This document shows positions 14,012 to 22,252 of a stretch of DNA of 41,416 bases, piece after piece. The stretch lies in assembly GCF_000334155.1 (NCBI RefSeq), contig NZ_ANNK01000132.1:1-41416 (forward strand), given 5' to 3'. The stretch is from Halalkalibacterium ligniniphilum (GTDB lineage: Bacteria > Bacillota > Bacilli > Bacillales > Bacillaceae_D). The position numbers and the translations under genes were made by a program. The first letter of the stretch is position 1, and every line of letters begins with the position of its first letter. The notes below the pieces were generated by a model. That model ran no database searches. It was given only the letters and a program-made list of their open reading frames with translations, and was not told the DNA's origin.

Positions 14012-15028
14012 TTATTTCTTAGTATCTAGTTCTTTATTTTCTTCCTGATGTACAGATTTCGTCTCTGTTATTTCATCTTGTACATATACAACTGCTTGTT
14101 GCTTCTTTTCATTAACCGTTAAGCTAAAAACATCATTTCTTGCATAATGTCCGATTACATCAAAATCAAAACGACTCTTTGTGATTTGTGTTAAATCAAG
14201 TTCTGAAATGATAATTCCCTCTTCTCCAATTAAAGGTTTTTCTATAAAACTCCCGAGCGGACTTACGATACAGCTACCGCCTCTACATAGTTCTTCCTCT
14301 AATTCTGAAAAGATTGGGCGATTTCTAACATCCTCTGGATAATCATCTTTTGTTACATATTGATTGCAGGATAATACAAAACAACGGCCTTCTAGTGCAA
14401 TATGCTGCATGGAGGCAAACCAACCATCCCGAGCATCCGCGGTTGGAGCCAGATATAAATCAACACCCTTGCCATACATGGCGGCTCGAGCAAGAGGCAT
14501 ATAATTTTCCCAACAAATTAATACTCCAATACGACCAAATGGAGTTTCAATTACCGGAAGTGTACTACCGTCTCCTTCTGCCCAAATTAATCGTTCAGAT
14601 CCTGTTGGCTTTAGTTTCCTATGCTTTGCAAGTATTTTTCCATCTGGTCCAAAAATAACAGCCGTACAATATAAGCTTGCACCTTGGAAATGCTGTTCCT
14701 TTTCAATGACACCTATTACGACATAAGCTCCCGCTTTCTTTACTGCCTCAGAGATTAAATCTGTTTCTTTCCCCGGAATTTCAACGGCACCACTTGCGTA
14801 CCGGTAAAAATCATTTCTTCCACTATCTGTTCTTATACCAACATATGTGTCAAAATGCAGCCCACGTGGATATCCTCCAATAAAAACCTCCGGGAATAAA
14901 ATCAAATCTACTTGTTCCTTACTTGCTTCTTCAATAAGTTTAATAGCTTTATTTACTGTAGCTTCTGTATCGAATAGCTTTGCACCTGCTTGTATTACTG
15001 CTACTTTACAACTTTGCTTCTTTTCCAT
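14012..15028 (-). CDS. Nitrilase (carbon-nitrogen hydrolase superfamily branch 1)
   Basis: 338 residues, the normal size for true nitrilases, which convert R-CN to R-COOH plus ammonia in the cytosol. The catalytic triad is visible: Glu47 in FPEVFIGGYPRG, Lys138 in HRKLKPT and Cys172 in LICWENYMPLARAAMYG. The CWENYMPL context and the length favour a nitrilase over amidase or cyanide hydratase relatives. The C-terminal tail from about 300 is polar and variable. It is the last gene of an operon with a sodium:solute symporter and a DUF3311 protein, suggesting that the nitrile or the resulting acid is taken up. ATG 15028 follows GGTGGGGATT. The substrate is not predictable from sequence. Confidence 0.88.
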   Translation of the reverse strand: MEKKQSCKVAVIQAGAKLFDTEATVNKAIKLIEEASKEQVDLILFPEVFIGGYPRGLHFDTYVGIRTDSGRNDFYRYASGAVEIPGKETDLISEAVKKAGAYVVIGVIEKEQHFQGASLYCTAVIFGPDGKILAKHRKLKPTGSERLIWAEGDGSTLPVIETPFGRIGVLICWENYMPLARAAMYGKGVDLYLAPTADARDGWFASMQHIALEGRCFVLSCNQYVTKDDYPEDVRNRPIFSELEEELCRGGSCIVSPLGSFIEKPLIGEEGIIISELDLTQITKSRFDFDVIGHYARNDVFSLTVNEKKQQAVVYVQDEITETKSVHQEENKELDTKK

Positions 15029-15051
15029 GTGTAATCCCCACCTTATAAAGT

Positions 15052-16563
15052 TTAATTTGCCTTGGATAATTTAATTTGTTCAGGTTGCAATTCCTTTCCA
15101 TATAACACTTCAATTAACTCATCATGAACGGCATTCTTTTCAGCCTGATGTGCATCCCTCGTCACTAAGCTTCCTAAAATAAACGTGAAAATCCCTAATA
15201 TAAAGCCTGCTGTTGCCGCTCCGATAGGAAGAGAAATTGAAAATACAGTTACGATTGCTAACGTTGCTTCACCAACGATGATAGAAGCAATTGCAGCTGC
15301 TTTTGTTCCTTTTCGCCAAAAGAGTGCACCAAAAGCTGCAGGCACCAACTGTAATACAATCCCATAACCTAACGCTGCAATTGGAATTAAGAATCCTTGA
15401 GCAACTGGTAAAAATGCAATAATTATTGTAATGAGAGTCATAATTAAAATCGTGATCTTAGCTGCTTTCGTTGCTTCTTCATTTGATAGATTTTTAGCAA
15501 AAAAACGAATATAAATATCATTTACAAGTAAGCTAGCCGATGATAATAAGGCACTATTAATAGTAGAAATACCAGCTGCAATAATAGCAGCTACAATGAT
15601 TGCGCCAAATATTGCAGGGTAACCTGAAAAGAAAAGAGGGATAATACGATCACTATTTTCCGTAGTTAATCCTGGCACTATTCCTGGATAATGTGCCAAA
15701 ATTCCAATAAATAACGCTCCCAAAGCCATTAGCCACGAGTTCCAAAACGGTGTAATAATGGACGTTTTTGCTAAAATCAAAGGTGATTTAGCAGACAAGA
15801 ACTTTTGCCACATATGGGGCATTATCCAAAATCCGAATGCTAACCCTAATGCAGTTTCTATAATAGGCCAAAAATCTCCTTTATTAGTCATAATTTCAGG
15901 TGCTATTTCGGCAATATTCTTAAAGGCATTTAAGCCCCCTGCTTTAAATAAAAATGTTAGAGTTACAAATAGTAGTACAAATCCAAAGAAGAAACCCATG
16001 AATGTATCTCCCCAGGCCGCACCACGACCTCCACTTAGGAAAACAATTATTCCTACAAATAATCCCATTATCAATACGCCAACCCAATAAGGAATAGCTT
16101 CAGCTGTTAAACTATTTAAAGCCTGAGCCCCACCTGTAATTTGAATTAACATGTAGGGCACTAACCCAATAATACCAACTATGGCAAACAGAAGTTTTAA
16201 CCCCGGACTCTTATAGTATTTCTCCATCATGTCACCTGGAGTAATATACTTATGTTTCTGACCAAAATACCAAATTCTTGCTCCAAATATCCATATGAAT
16301 AATGCATGTAAAACGGCCCATGCAGCAAATGCAGCAAACCATACACCATCCCGGTAATGTTGACCAATTGATCCTAATAATGTCCATGTACTGAAATAAC
16401 TCGCTCCAGTAGTCATTGTCATAACAATGGTTCCTAAACCACGACCTGCTAAGTAGAAATCGTTCGGTGTTGCTACATTTGACTTCGATGCATAGTTGCT
16501 AATGATAAGTAAGATTCCTAGAAAAATTGCCAATACAATTATGGTAATGACAGCTTGACTCAT
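15052..16563 (-). CDS. Sodium:solute symporter (SSS family)
   Basis: 503 residues with about 13 membrane helices. The conserved SSS elements include NDFYLAGRGLGTIVMTMTTG (TM1-2, Na site), the GDMMEKYY loop, the helix pair with GGRGAAWGDTFMGF, and GISTINSALLSSASLLVNDI (TM8, Na2-site serines). The C-terminal tail is cytosolic and charged. It overlaps the DUF3311 gene by four bases (ATGA), a pairing seen in B. subtilis yhjB/yhjC. The likely cargo is a carboxylate or the nitrilase substrate/product. Transcription is probably controlled by the divergent LysR regulator. Confidence 0.9.
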   Translation of the reverse strand: MSQAVITIIVLAIFLGILLIISNYASKSNVATPNDFYLAGRGLGTIVMTMTTGASYFSTWTLLGSIGQHYRDGVWFAAFAAWAVLHALFIWIFGARIWYFGQKHKYITPGDMMEKYYKSPGLKLLFAIVGIIGLVPYMLIQITGGAQALNSLTAEAIPYWVGVLIMGLFVGIIVFLSGGRGAAWGDTFMGFFFGFVLLFVTLTFLFKAGGLNAFKNIAEIAPEIMTNKGDFWPIIETALGLAFGFWIMPHMWQKFLSAKSPLILAKTSIITPFWNSWLMALGALFIGILAHYPGIVPGLTTENSDRIIPLFFSGYPAIFGAIIVAAIIAAGISTINSALLSSASLLVNDIYIRFFAKNLSNEEATKAAKITILIMTLITIIIAFLPVAQGFLIPIAALGYGIVLQLVPAAFGALFWRKGTKAAAIASIIVGEATLAIVTVFSISLPIGAATAGFILGIFTFILGSLVTRDAHQAEKNAVHDELIEVLYGKELQPEQIKLSKAN

Positions 16564-16802
16564 TTAATCTCTCCCTCCTCCGATAATTTCTTTTCCATTC
16601 GAAGAGCAAATGGTTTAAACACCTTAAAATAAATGACAAAAATTAAAATGGTATTAATTGCATTAATAATGAGTGTAAATGCCAAAGGCTCGGGAAATAC
16701 ACCCCAAAAAGTTAAATCATTAAAAATACCGACGTTAGGTAAAAATGTAGCCGCATACAAAATAAAAAATATCCCTAATAAAATTGCATTTGTTTTTCTC
16801 AT
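16560..16802 (-). CDS. DUF3311 small membrane subunit (YhjC-like)
   Basis: 80 residues with two membrane helices (about 5-24 and 36-60) and the typical short motif pair of DUF3311: FLPNVGIFN with FWGVFPEPLAFT. Proteins of this family are encoded directly before SSS symporters and are thought to act as accessory subunits. It is the first gene of the operon, and its start at ATG 16802 is preceded by AGGAGGGTTATA. Confidence 0.85.
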   Translation of the reverse strand: MRKTNAILLGIFFILYAATFLPNVGIFNDLTFWGVFPEPLAFTLIINAINTILIFVIYFKVFKPFALRMEKKLSEEGEIK

Positions 16803-16872
16803 TATAACCCTCCTTTTATTTACATTTTAGAAAATTGGTACTATTATGTATATAGCATATTTTTCATTACAT

Positions 16873-16889
16873 TATTCCTGTAGGGAATA
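16873..16889. promoter_or_regulatory. LysR-type operator
   Basis: TATTCC-N5-GGAATA is a perfect inverted repeat between the divergent LysR gene and the DUF3311/symporter/nitrilase operon. It lies 19 bases before the regulator's start codon. It fits the T-N11-A core expected for LysR binding. Confidence 0.6.
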
Positions 16890-16907
16890 GTTAGAGGGGG
16901 GAAAATA

Positions 16908-17801
16908 TTGGAGAATATTACAATAGAAGAATTAAAAATTTTAAAAAGAGTAATGGAAACAAAAAATATTACACAAATAGCCAATGAGTTATATATCAAT
17001 CAACCAACGATTAGTAAAATGATTAAGCGAATTGAACAAAAGCATAATGTTCAGCTATTTAACCGAAAAAAAGGATTTACACTAACAAACGAAGGAGAAA
17101 TATTCTATACCTATTTACTTGATTTATTAAAAACATGGAAATCACTTGAACACCACATTTCAGAAAAAAATATGAACTATATTTCTAAAATTCATATAGG
17201 GCTACCACCTATTATTGGATCATTTTTATTTCCTAAAATTATTACTTCATTTATTGAGGCCTACCCCAACATTGAAAATATTATACATGAAAGCGGTGGG
17301 CTGAAGATTGAAGAAGATTTACTGAAAGGAGAAATTGATGTTGGTTTTGCGGTGCTTCCAACTAAACATCCATCGTTAAAATCTCGTGTCATCTATCGAG
17401 ATTCCTTTGTCGTTTGTGTAAACAAAAATCATCCGCTGGCTATACATGACGAAATAAAGTTTGTAGATTTAAAAAATGAACGATTCATTTGCTTTAGTAA
17501 AGATTTTATGATTCATCAAAAATTTTTAAAAATGTGCGAAGAAAGTGCTTTCGAACCAAAAATAATTTTAAAAAGTTCTCAGTGGGATTTAATTCTAGAA
17601 CTTGTTGGAGTTAATTTTGGAATCGCTATCATACCTAGAATTTTAATCTCAAAATTTGAAAGAAAAGATAGTATTAAAGAAATTAATATTATCTTTCCAA
17701 AAATCCCTTGGGAAATTGGAATTATTTATAATGAATCTAATTATTTATCAATTGCAGCTAAAAATTTTATAGAAATTGCGATAAAAACGTATCTTTCTTA
17801 A
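16908..17801 (+). CDS. LysR-family regulator of the nitrilase operon
   Basis: 297 residues from TTG 16908 behind GAGGGGGG. The winged helix is at residues 1-62 (LKILKRVMETKNITQIANEL, then NQPTISKMIKRIE). The effector domain (about 90-297) has the two-lobe periplasmic-binding fold pattern with HIGLPPIIGSFLFPKI and GEIDVGFAVLP. It is divergent from the DUF3311/symporter/nitrilase genes, and a perfect palindrome sits between them, so it most likely controls that operon and itself. The ligand may be the transported compound. Confidence 0.88.
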   Translation: MENITIEELKILKRVMETKNITQIANELYINQPTISKMIKRIEQKHNVQLFNRKKGFTLTNEGEIFYTYLLDLLKTWKSLEHHISEKNMNYISKIHIGLPPIIGSFLFPKIITSFIEAYPNIENIIHESGGLKIEEDLLKGEIDVGFAVLPTKHPSLKSRVIYRDSFVVCVNKNHPLAIHDEIKFVDLKNERFICFSKDFMIHQKFLKMCEESAFEPKIILKSSQWDLILELVGVNFGIAIIPRILISKFERKDSIKEINIIFPKIPWEIGIIYNESNYLSIAAKNFIEIAIKTYLS

Positions 17802-18053
17802 AGAGAATACGACGCTTACATAATAAGGGAAATACTTCTGTTCCTTAACTACGCCTATCAGAAAGTACAGAAGGAAAAAAGAAGCAACCAAGGAATCAAC
17901 TCTGCCTAACAGGAAAGCGTCACTTGCAGAAGCCCCTCTGTTAATGTGGTATAAAGTGTGGCCGTTTGATATTTCATTGGTAACTCTCCTTTCAAAAGAG
18001 AAAGGATGACTCAAATCGGTCATTCATACAACCTTTTGAATCATCCTCTTGAA
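17802..18053. other. Intergenic region, nothing clear
   Basis: An imperfect inverted repeat (AGGATGA...TCATCCT, about 18001-18048) lies downstream of yhbH on the minus strand and may act as its transcription end, although no T run follows. No gene is supported. Confidence 0.3.
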
Positions 18054-19226
18054 TTACACCAATGCTCCTTCTTGATCCTTCTTAAAGAATGTCTTCATGG
18101 CATGGTACACGTCGCCTTTTTCTTTTAGGATGTAATGGCGAAAGTGTGGATCACTGATATTTTTATAGGCACTCATTAGTGTGGAATGACGACTGTATTG
18201 ATTCACTTCCCCATAGCCAAACATTCTGGAAGACGCCATCAACTCGGACACGAGTTTCACACAGCGAGCGTTGTCTGAAGTGAGATTGTCGCCGTCGGAA
18301 AAGTGGAAAGGATAGATGTTGTAGCGCTTTGGATCGTATTTATCACCAATGAGCTCTAATGCTTTTCGATAGGCTGATGAACAAATGGTTCCACCACTTT
18401 CTCCTTTGGTAAAGAAATCTTCTTCTGACACGACCTTCGCTTCGGTATGATGAGCAATAAATTCAATTTCCACAGATTCATATTTGGTGCGAAGGAAACG
18501 AGTCATCCAGAAAAAAAAGCTCCGCGCCATATACTTCTCCCACTTCCCCATCGAACCGCTTGTATCCATCATTGCAAGGACAACCGCCTTTGACTCTGGG
18601 CGGATGACTTCATTCCAAGTTTTAAAACGAAGGTCATCATTATAGATGGGTACTAGGCCTGGTCGCCCTTCGAGTGCGTTTCGTTTTATCGCCGTTAAAA
18701 TCGTGCGTCGCTTGTCGATGTTGCCCATTAACCCTTTTTTTCGAATATCATTAAACTCGATATCCTCAACTACGAAATCAGCATCTTCTTTTTTCTCAAG
18801 GTTCGGAAGCTCTAATTCTCGGAAAAGCATTTCTTCCAGTTCAAGAATGGATACTTCTGCCTCGTAGTAATCCTCTCCAGCTTGGTCTCCTGCTCCCTCT
18901 CCTTTTCCAGGACCCTGCTGCTGATTAACACTTGGGTCACGTGCCACCACATCTCCAATTTTGCTATTACCTTTTCCTTGGCCCACATGCTTGTTTTTAT
19001 CATAGTTGTAACGAATTTTATATTCGTCTAATGAGCGAATCGGAATTCGGATAACATCTCGACCGTTTGACATGACAATATTTTCTTCACTAACGAGGTC
19101 AGGCAAGTTTCTTTTAATCGCCTCTCGAACTTTTTCTTGATGTCGCCGTTGATCTTGATACCCCTTTCGATGGAGGGACCAATTTTCCTGTGAGACGACA
19201 TAATTATGCTTATTTCCTTTCTTCAC
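18054..19226 (-). CDS. yhbH: YhbH, DUF444 sporulation-associated protein
   Basis: 390 residues from GTG 19226 with AAGGAGGGG upstream. The N-terminal part is basic, a Gly/Gln-rich linker lies at about residues 82-118, and a von Willebrand-A-like DUF444 domain follows with the MIDAS-type motif DTSGSMG at 221-227 and [11 protein letters not shown] further on. In Bacillus it accompanies prkA and is expressed in the mother cell during sporulation; loss affects sporulation. Here a signal peptidase gene lies between prkA and yhbH. The family's molecular role is unknown, but DUF444 proteins are repeatedly paired with PrkA. Confidence 0.93.
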   Translation of the reverse strand: MKKGNKHNYVVSQENWSLHRKGYQDQRRHQEKVREAIKRNLPDLVSEENIVMSNGRDVIRIPIRSLDEYKIRYNYDKNKHVGQGKGNSKIGDVVARDPSVNQQQGPGKGEGAGDQAGEDYYEAEVSILELEEMLFRELELPNLEKKEDADFVVEDIEFNDIRKKGLMGNIDKRRTILTAIKRNALEGRPGLVPIYNDDLRFKTWNEVIRPESKAVVLAMMDTSGSMGKWEKYMARSFFFWMTRFLRTKYESVEIEFIAHHTEAKVVSEEDFFTKGESGGTICSSAYRKALELIGDKYDPKRYNIYPFHFSDGDNLTSDNARCVKLVSELMASSRMFGYGEVNQYSRHSTLMSAYKNISDPHFRHYILKEKGDVYHAMKTFFKKDQEGALV

Positions 19227-19462
19227 TTTTCGTTCCCCTCCTTAGCTCTCTCTATCATAAGGATCAGTCCGCCATTTCCCATCGCATCGCTGTACACATT
19301 ATTTAAAGTTTTTTGTCACGATTTTCGACTGTCATACATATACTGATTTCGGGCCATTGTAAAGAGTAGAAAGGCTAGATTAAATGGCTTACTCTATCCT
19401 ATGCAGAGAAGAAGAAGAGTTGCTCATAAATTCTGACAAATCCACCTCCCATTTTTTCATAA

Positions 19463-19500
19463 ACAAAAAAGAAACCTTCCTTCTATCAGAAGATTTCTTG
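19463..19500 (-). terminator. Terminator of the signal peptidase gene
   Basis: On the minus strand a hairpin built from GAAATCTTC and GAAGG...TTTC arms is followed by TTTTTTG, directly after the stop codon. Confidence 0.55.
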
Positions 19501-19501
19501 C

Positions 19502-20050
19502 TTACCGAACAGCTCCAGCTTCTCTAATCGGCCAGAATCGAAAGTTCACTTTTCCAACGATTTGATCTAATTCAATAAAGCCAATCATTCGACTATCATA
19601 GCTATTTGGACGATTATCTCCTAGTACAAACACATGCCCTGGTGGGACAGGTTCATCCACGTTAAAATCATTCGTATACAGTCCTTCATAAGCTGCTTTT
19701 CGTTCATCTAAAAATGGTTCGTCCACTGGTTCATCATTAATGTAAAGAACATCATTTTCATAACGAATACGATCCCCTGGTAAGCCGATCACCCTTTTTA
19801 TGTAGTCCTCCTGTTCTGTTGCATGAAAGACAATCATATCAAACCGCTCAGGCTCCATGAAGTCATACTCCATTTTGTTGACGATGAACCGCTCTCCATC
19901 TTTAGCCGTCGGCATCATCGATTCACCGCTTACTTCATAGCTTGTAAATAGAAAAGTTCGAATAATAAAAGCAAGTAAGAGTGCTACCACAATTGCCTTT
20001 AGCCAATCAAATACTTCATTTCGAATCGATTGCAAGGTTTGTTCCTCCAT
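19502..20050 (-). CDS. Type I signal peptidase (SipS-like)
   Basis: 182 residues, the short Gram-positive size. One N-terminal membrane anchor (about residues 15-36) is followed by box B SGESMMPT with the catalytic serine (about 43), box C/D with the catalytic lysine in DYIKRVIGLPGD, and box E VLGDNRPNSYDSR. It cleaves Sec and Tat signal peptides on the outer face of the membrane. The gene has its own terminator and sits between prkA and yhbH, which are adjacent in B. subtilis, so it has probably been inserted here in this lineage. ATG 20050 follows GGAGG. Confidence 0.93.
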   Translation of the reverse strand: MEEQTLQSIRNEVFDWLKAIVVALLLAFIIRTFLFTSYEVSGESMMPTAKDGERFIVNKMEYDFMEPERFDMIVFHATEQEDYIKRVIGLPGDRIRYENDVLYINDEPVDEPFLDERKAAYEGLYTNDFNVDEPVPPGHVFVLGDNRPNSYDSRMIGFIELDQIVGKVNFRFWPIREAGAVR

Positions 20051-20106
20051 TGACTACTTTTTCTATAACTTAACACTTCCATCCTTTAAAAACAAACGTA
20101 AAACGA

Positions 20107-20152
20107 ATTAAGAAAGCGGCTACCCATTTATAGGATCCCCGCTTTCTTAAGC
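20107..20152 (-). terminator. Terminator of prkA
   Basis: The arms AAGAAAGCGG and CCGCTTTCTT, with a loop of about 18 bases, lie just behind the prkA stop codon, followed by AATTCGTTTT on the minus strand. Confidence 0.55.
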
Positions 20153-20153
20153 G

Positions 20154-22049
20154 TTATCGATTCAATAAACTACCAACATACCGAAGCAATTCATTGGCAG
20201 ATACAGAGTTATAACCGTGCTCATCAATGAGTCGAGCAATGACCTCGTTCACTTTTTTGAGCTGAGATTCATCCGGTGTTTTTGTCGAGGTTGTGATTTT
20301 GACAATGTCTTTTAAATCTGCAAATAGCTTTTTCTGAATCGCCTCACGGAGACGCTCATGGGAATTGTAATCGAATTTCTTTCCTTTTCTCGCGTAAGCC
20401 GAAATCCGAATCAAGATTTCTTCGCGAAATGCCTTTTTCGCGTTTTCTGAAATACCGATTTGCTCTTCAATAGAGCGCATCAGTTTTTCGTCCGGCGTCA
20501 TTTCTTCGCCAGTTAATGGATCACGGAGCTTATTTTTGTTGCAGTATGCTTCTACGTTATCTAAATAGTTATCCATTAAGGTTTTCGCTGACTCGTCATA
20601 GGAATAGACAAATGCTTTCTGTACTTCTTTTTTCGCAATGTCGTCATATTCTTTTCTGGCAACAGAGATAAAGTCCATGTATCGCTCCTTGTCTTCCTTT
20701 GAGATGGATGCGTGCTGATCTAACCCTTCTTTAATAGAGCGAAGCACATCAAGAGCATTAATGGACGTCAGCTGTTTCCGGATGATGGCTGAAGAAATTC
20801 GGTTAATGACATATCGTGGATCAATGCCATCCATTCCCTCTTCGCTATACTCTTTCTTAAGTTCGTCTACATCCTGCGTGTTAAAGCCCTCGACTGCTTC
20901 ACCATCATAGAGACGCATCTTTTTAACAAGGTCAATCCCTTGTTTTTTCGGCTCTTTTAAGCGAGTTAAAATTGTAAAGATTGCTGCAATTTTTAGGGCA
21001 TGAGGCGCTATGTGAACGTTGGAAAGATCGCTTTCTTTTATCATTTTTTGATAAATTCTCTCTTCCTCACTGACCCTCAAATTGTAAGGAATTTTCATCA
21101 CGATAATCCGTGAATGTAAGGCTTCATTTTTCTTATTTGAAATAAATGATCGGTACTCAGATTCATTCGTATGGGCTACGATAAGCTCGTCAGCAGAAAT
21201 GAGCGCGAATCTGCCCGCTTTAAAATTTCCTTCCTGTGTAAGAGAAAGCAGATGCCATAAAAATTTCTCATCACATTTAAGCATCTCTTGAAATTCCATG
21301 ATTCCGCGGTTTGCCTTGTTTAACTCCCCGTCAAATCGATACGCCCTCGGATCAGACTCTGAGCCATATTCAGCGATGGTCGAAAAGTCAATACTCCCTG
21401 TTAAATCAGCAATATCCTGTGATTTCGGATCAGACGGACTAAAGGTACCAATGCCTGTACGCTTATCTTCGGAAAAGAAAATTCGCTCTATTAACACATC
21501 TTCAATTCGACCACCATAATCTTTCTCAAGCCTCATCATATTTAACGGAGACAAATTTCCTTCAATTTTAATTCCATATTCTTCTAAAAACTCTTCTCGT
21601 AAATGATGAGGAATTAGATGCAAAGGATCTTCATGCATCGGACAGCCTTTTATGGCAAAAACCGCCCCTCGATCCGTCCGTGAATATTTTTCTAATCCAC
21701 GTTTTAGCATCGTCACAAGTGTTGACTTCCCCCCACTGACTGGTCCCATGAGCAGCAAGATACGCTTTCGCACGTCTAAACGCTTTGCTGCGGAGTGAAA
21801 ATACTCTTCAACGAGTTTTTCAATGGAATCTTCAAGTCCAAATATTTGATCGTTAAAAAAGCGATAAGACTTTTTCCCATTCATTTCCTCTACACCAGCT
21901 TCATGAATCATATGATAAACGCGTGAATGAGCCGTTTGTGCAACCCAAGGCTTCTCTTTCAACATCTCCAAGTAATCAGCAAACGTCCCTTCCCACTTCA
22001 GCCGTTCCTCTTCTTCTCTGAAATTTTCCACTTTTTTTAAAATATCCAT
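20154..22049 (-). CDS. prkA: PrkA serine protein kinase / AAA+ protein
   Basis: 631 residues, full length. The N-terminal AAA_PrkA domain has Walker A GPVSGGKST at 102-110 and a Walker-B-like segment near ALISADELIVAHTNESE. The C-terminal PrkA kinase-like domain covers about 380-631. In Bacillus it is a mother-cell sporulation protein, reported as a serine kinase and more recently discussed as an AAA+ protease that promotes sigma-K activity. ATG 22049 follows ATGGAGGT. A sporulation promoter upstream is expected, but I see only weak matches. Confidence 0.95.
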   Translation of the reverse strand: MDILKKVENFREEEERLKWEGTFADYLEMLKEKPWVAQTAHSRVYHMIHEAGVEEMNGKKSYRFFNDQIFGLEDSIEKLVEEYFHSAAKRLDVRKRILLLMGPVSGGKSTLVTMLKRGLEKYSRTDRGAVFAIKGCPMHEDPLHLIPHHLREEFLEEYGIKIEGNLSPLNMMRLEKDYGGRIEDVLIERIFFSEDKRTGIGTFSPSDPKSQDIADLTGSIDFSTIAEYGSESDPRAYRFDGELNKANRGIMEFQEMLKCDEKFLWHLLSLTQEGNFKAGRFALISADELIVAHTNESEYRSFISNKKNEALHSRIIVMKIPYNLRVSEEERIYQKMIKESDLSNVHIAPHALKIAAIFTILTRLKEPKKQGIDLVKKMRLYDGEAVEGFNTQDVDELKKEYSEEGMDGIDPRYVINRISSAIIRKQLTSINALDVLRSIKEGLDQHASISKEDKERYMDFISVARKEYDDIAKKEVQKAFVYSYDESAKTLMDNYLDNVEAYCNKNKLRDPLTGEEMTPDEKLMRSIEEQIGISENAKKAFREEILIRISAYARKGKKFDYNSHERLREAIQKKLFADLKDIVKITTSTKTPDESQLKKVNEVIARLIDEHGYNSVSANELLRYVGSLLNR

Positions 22050-22252
22050 TAGGCTTTACCTCCATCTTTCGTGGTCAAGAGCGACATTAATAAACCTTAT
22101 GCTAAGAAAAAGTGGTTCATGCTTGGGAATTGCTGAGAGCTGTGTTGTATCATAAGAAAATTTAGTTGAACGCCTTTCAAAACATTTATCACTAACAGAA
22201 TTTTACGATTCAGTGTTACAATACAAAGGACATTGATAGATAAAGAGAGTGA

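Noticed and set aside
17748-18023. 91-codon minus-strand ORF behind the LysR gene
   Set aside because: It overlaps the end of the LysR gene on the opposite strand, has no ribosome binding site and looks like no protein.
19310-19345. Sporulation-type -10 (CATACATAT) on the plus strand upstream of yhbH
   Set aside because: It points away from yhbH and no plus-strand gene follows.
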